From contig JAGWVZ010000093.1 in the NCBI GenBank assembly GCA_018970625.1, positions 1 through 9,989 of the forward strand: 9,989 nucleotides of DNA, in the 5' to 3' direction. The position numbers and the translations under genes were made by a program. The DNA comes from Myxococcales bacterium (GTDB lineage Bacteria; Myxococcota; Bradymonadia; REDH01). Positions within the stretch are counted from its first letter, which is position 1, and each line of letters opens with the position of its first letter. The notes beneath the pieces were generated by a model. That model saw only the letters and a list, made by a program, of their open reading frames with translations, searched no databases and was not told the DNA's origin. Below are positions 8,001-9,989 of this stretch, one piece after another.

Positions 8001-9989
8001 GCATGGCTCGACGCCATCGAGATGATTGAGGCGCAGATCGAGTACACGCGCGACCTGAGTCATCGTTCACTTCTGCTGGTAGCCATCGGTCAGTTGAACG
8101 AAGACCAGATGGGCAACGCACCCGCTGCTCAACGGCGTTTCGAGGAGGCGCTGGAGCTTGATCCCTCCAACGTGCTTGCCGCGGAGCCACTCGCACGCAT
8201 GTACTTCGACGACCGGAAGTGGGAGCGCGCCAAGTCGTGTCTCGATCTCCTCGTCGGCAGCGATGCGTACGAGAAGGACGACGCGACGTTGTCGGTGCTG
8301 TACACGCAGCTGGGTCGGGTAAACGAAGAGCTGACGTTCGATGAGGACGCGCAGCGTTGGTACGAACGCACACGACGCCTTCAGACGGGTAGCCCCGAGG
8401 CCCTTCTGGGTCTCGCCCGCATCCTGCGCCGAATCGGTCGTCTGCAGGATGCCTACGCCCTGAACATGGAGGTCGTCACCAGCTATGCCTCTTCGTTGTC
8501 TTCGGCGGAAAACGCGGCGTTACTGTTTCAGTGCGCCGAAATCATGGCCGAGCTCGGTCAGGCCGACGAGTCTCAGTCACTCTTCGAGAAGGTCCTCGAA
8601 ATCGATCCCCGCCACATGCCGTCGCTCAAGCGTCTCGTCGCTGTTGTCGAGACGACCGGTGACCCGCGTCGTATCGCCGAGGCCAAGTATCGTCTGCAGG
8701 AAGTCACCGAAGACCCGCTGGCTCGATTGTCACTGCTGACTCAGGTCGGCGACGCATGGATGACGGCTGGCGAGCTCAAGTCCGCCGAGCGGGCGTACCG
8801 CGAGGCAATACGAATCGACTCCGACTCCAGGGCGGTGCTCACGAAGCTCCTCAAAGTGTACCTTACCGGTGAACAGTGGGAACCTGCGTGCGAGGTGCTT
8901 GGCCTACTCGCCAAATCCGAGGCCGATTCCACCCGGCAGGCCTACTACCTGTTCACCATTGGAACGATCTTCCGTGACCAGCTGTCCAATCCGTCGCAAG
9001 CGCTGGAGTTCTTCAACGCAGCGCTCGACCGTGACCCGTTCTACGGCGATGGCGGAGCGTTCGAGGCCATCGACAAACTGGTCACTGAAGCGCGTGACTG
9101 GAATACGCAGGAACGTGAGTACCGTCGCATGCTTGCGCGTGTCGCCAATCTGACAACGACTCAGGCTGAGACCATGAAGTTCGTTCTGGCGCAGGCGCTC
9201 GGCGAAATCTATCGGTCGCGCATCGGCGACCTCGACAAGGCGATAGACGCATTCCGTTTGGCGCTCAGCATGCAGCCCGACAATGAAAGCCTGATGAGCT
9301 CCCTCGCGGAACTCTATGACAGGCAGGGCATTCAGGGGCCCGAGCTGGTGACGTTGCACCAGCAGATTCTCGCCGTGAAGCCGTTGAGGGTCGACAGTTA
9401 TCACACCCTCTACAATGCGTATCGGCGGAACAAGGACTTTGACAAGGCCTGGTGTGTCTCCTCCGTCCTCACCTTTGTGCAGCGTCAGACACCCGAGGAA
9501 GACCAGTACTTCAAGCGGTACCACACACCGCAGGTACCCCGCGCAAAGCGGGGTGTCAGCGATGACCTGTGGAACCTGCTCGTGCACCCCGATGCGGACC
9601 CGATGATCTCCCGAATCTTCGGCATCATCGCGCCAGCGCTGCGTGAAGAGTACTCCAACGATCTCAAGCGCTGGAATATCAACAAGCGCCGCGACAAGCT
9701 GGAGCTCAACCAGCCCATGCCGCTGACGACGATGCTGACCTATGTGTTTGAACGCCTTGGTGTTTCTCCCATGGCGGTCTACACGACCACCGCTTTCGAC
9801 GGTCTGTTCAACGGCAACATGGAGCCTCCATCTCTTGTTGCCGGCGGCAATCTTCTGCAGGGTCGAAGTGAGCGTGAGCTGGCCTTCATCTGCTCGAAGA
9901 TGGTCACCACCTGCCGCTCCGAATACTATCTTGGCTCCGCGTTCAACTCGACGGACGCCCTGAAAATCTTCTTCTATGCCGCCCTCGCG
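3..9989 (+). CDS. Giant TPR-repeat solenoid protein, partial at both ends
   Basis: The frame starting at base 3 is open to the last base: 3,329 codons, residue n beginning at base 3n, with no start or stop inside the window. Residues 1 to about 3162 form a tandem TPR-like array of about 42 double units of 72 residues. Residues from about 3163 onward are a separate non-repeat domain. TPR solenoids act as protein-binding scaffolds; no catalytic motif is visible. I see no transmembrane segment. A signal peptide cannot be judged because the N-terminus is missing. The sequence is rich in Leu, Ala, Glu, Asp and Arg, and I read only about 10 Cys codons, which fits a cytoplasmic helical protein. The ATG at base 9 is not taken as a start because the frame is already open to the left edge. 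From family knowledge, such giants are common in Myxococcota and relatives, AgmK of Myxococcus xanthus being one example; equivalence is only a guess. Coding assignment is very sure, TPR fold sure, role unknown. Confidence 0.97.
996..1067 (+). other. 13-residue insertion inside one TPR double unit
   Basis: The unit anchored at residue 322 is 85 residues long instead of 72. The excess lies where two Trp-containing segments follow each other: 'ERWDDLESFYA' (Trp332) and then 'RDNQWAEYVRQVE' (Trp345). The two Trp residues are exactly 13 apart, the same as the excess length. This suggests a short in-frame duplication or insertion that lengthens one helix pair. The nucleotide sequences of the two segments no longer match closely, so duplication is an inference from length and motif only. 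Confidence 0.5.
2100..2192 (+). repeat. ILEP insert module 1 (residues 700-730)
   Basis: This is an extra helical segment, 'ALLESLLASNEDQRLEVAR', followed directly by 'ILEPLYESEGQW'. It has the pattern LxxLL...E....A..ILEPxYExxgxW. It adds 21 residues to the 72-residue step and then rejoins the normal unit at 'LVEVLE'. From memory of the family, the same 'ILEPxYE' element recurs in other large myxobacterial TPR proteins, where it probably adds one helix or hairpin to the solenoid. Confidence 0.75.
3033..3125 (+). repeat. ILEP insert module 2 (residues 1011-1041)
   Basis: The segment 'LNRLREELSNEDYAILAAD' leads into 'ILEPLYESQRLW' and then 'IELVEVLEVRL'. 'ILEPLYES' is identical at protein level to module 1, while the codons differ (ATT CTG GAG CCG CTG TAT here; ATT CTG GAA CCG CTG TAC in module 1). 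It adds 18 residues to the step. The protein match with silent differences indicates purifying selection on an old duplicated element. Confidence 0.75.
4182..4265 (+). repeat. ILEP insert module 3 (residues 1394-1421)
   Basis: 'LFAMVQRGEAPREGYE' leads into 'ILEPIFRSEGVY' and then 'NLLVELDRV'. Phe replaces the usual Tyr and Tyr replaces the usual Trp at the end. It adds 17 residues to the step. It is more diverged than modules 1 and 2 but has the same layout and position within the unit. Confidence 0.7.
4878..4961 (+). repeat. ILEP insert module 4 (residues 1626-1653)
   Basis: 'LERMAAAGEETAEIAG' leads into 'ILEPAFRQFGMW' and then 'ERLASLYKARI'. It adds 17 residues to the step, as in module 3. 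It is the last such module in the window: none is seen in the remaining 1,670 or so residues. Confidence 0.7.
5145..7739 (+). repeat. TPR array, zone C: near-perfect 72-residue period (residues 1715-2579)
   Basis: Anchors fall at residues 1715, 1787, 1859, 1932, 2004, 2077, 2149, 2221, 2298, 2370, 2442 and 2514. Spacings are 72, 72, 73, 72, 73, 72, 72, 77, 72, 72 and 72. The best units are 'ALAALESIYERTEDW' (2294-2308), 'LGALERIYAAQSLW' (2367-2380) and 'LLALEELYGALEKW' (2439-2452). Each is followed about 37 residues later by a helix-B motif such as 'RAIEAYKDVLGIKPDD' near 2420. Each 72-residue unit is best read as two TPR-like helical hairpins. The regularity implies a long, even superhelix here. 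Confidence 0.9.
7740..7841 (+). repeat. Near-canonical 34-residue TPR motif
   Basis: Residues 2580-2613 fit the Pfam-type TPR consensus well: Leu at position 7, Gly at 8, Tyr at 11, Ala at 20, Tyr at 24 and Pro at 32 ('LGQLYEELGDARKAIEMYER' lies within it). The small residue usual at position 27 is Leu, with Ala at 28. This is the clearest textbook TPR in the window and supports calling the whole solenoid TPR. It sits where the strict 72-residue register of zone C breaks (steps of 69, then 75). Confidence 0.85.
7740..9488 (+). repeat. TPR array, zone D: diverged C-terminal part (residues 2580-3162)
   Basis: Anchors are at about 2583, 2658, 2730, 2804, 2875, 2949, 3023, 3101 and 3136, with steps of 69, 75, 72, 74, 71, 74, 74, 78 and finally 35. 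The anchor motif weakens: 'AAEPLARMYFDDRKW' (2727-2741) is still clear, and 'LTKLLKVYLTGEQW' (2946-2959) is recognisable. Helix-B motifs stay good, for example 'KAIDAFRLALSMQPDN' near 3079 and 'SLFEKVLEIDPRH' near 2859. The last step of 35 suggests one single TPR ('YHTLYNAYRRNKDFDKAW') capping the array before the C-terminal domain. Confidence 0.8.
9489..9989 (+). other. Non-repeat C-terminal domain, start only
   Basis: From about residue 3163 ('TPEEDQYFKRYHTPQ') the Leu/Ala/Glu repeat pattern ends. What follows is richer in Pro, Gly, Asn, Met and aromatic residues. Notable stretches are 'SDDLWNLLVHPDADPMISR' (3186-3204), a basic 'NINKRRDKLEL' segment, a loop with 'NGNMEPPSLVAGG', and the ending 'RELAF....TTCRSEYYLG' then 'DALKIFFYAALA'. 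From memory, large myxobacterial TPR proteins end with a similar domain carrying a motif like 'GR.LA..RPE.YL......ELK..L.AAL', and the window ends inside the match. Function unknown. No catalytic residues or membrane segment can be named. The reading frame stays open at the window edge. Confidence 0.6.

Noticed and set aside
3..9488. HEAT, PPR or Sel1 repeats instead of TPR
   Set aside because: Leu/Gly/Tyr, Ala, Tyr/Phe and Pro spacing at residues 2580-2613 and the 'AIxxYxxVLxxDP' helix B motifs match TPR. The ILEP modules alone are somewhat HEAT-like, but too short and too few to change the call.

Overview
The window is a single internal slice of one giant protein-coding gene on the + strand. 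Reading codons that begin at position 3, every codon to the last base (position 9989) is sense. That gives 3,329 codons with no stop, and neither the start nor the stop codon lies inside the window. There are no intergenic stretches, RNA genes, mobile elements, CRISPR arrays, promoters or terminators that I can support. The gene fills the window.

The protein is almost entirely a helical solenoid of TPR (tetratricopeptide) type. The repeating unit is not the usual 34 residues but a double unit of about 72 residues (216 bp). It is marked by an 'ALExLY.....W..L..VL..R' half followed by an 'R..L..RxAxxYExxLxD...AIxxYxxVLxxDP' half. I place about 42 such units by hand. Four zones can be told apart: (A) 3-2099, double units with some irregular spacing; (B) 2100-5144, double units interrupted by four 'ILEPxYES' insert modules of 17-21 residues; (C) 5145-7739, an almost metronomic 72-residue array; (D) 7740-9488, where the array shifts register, includes a near-canonical 34-residue TPR and becomes more diverged. 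From about 9489 the repeat pattern stops and a different, probably globular C-terminal domain begins. It is still running at the window edge.

Organism: GC is near 60% in lines I counted (58-65%), with mixed third-position use. Giant TPR proteins with this 72-residue double unit and the 'ILEP' module are, from general knowledge, typical of Myxococcota and relatives (myxobacteria, Bradymonadales). The moderate GC would suit Bradymonadales or another non-Myxococcus lineage better than a 68-70% GC myxobacterium. This is inference. The best functional idea is a large cytoplasmic scaffold protein, possibly related to the giant TPR gliding-motility protein AgmK of Myxococcus xanthus. No motility neighbour is visible here to support that, so no gene symbol is assigned.
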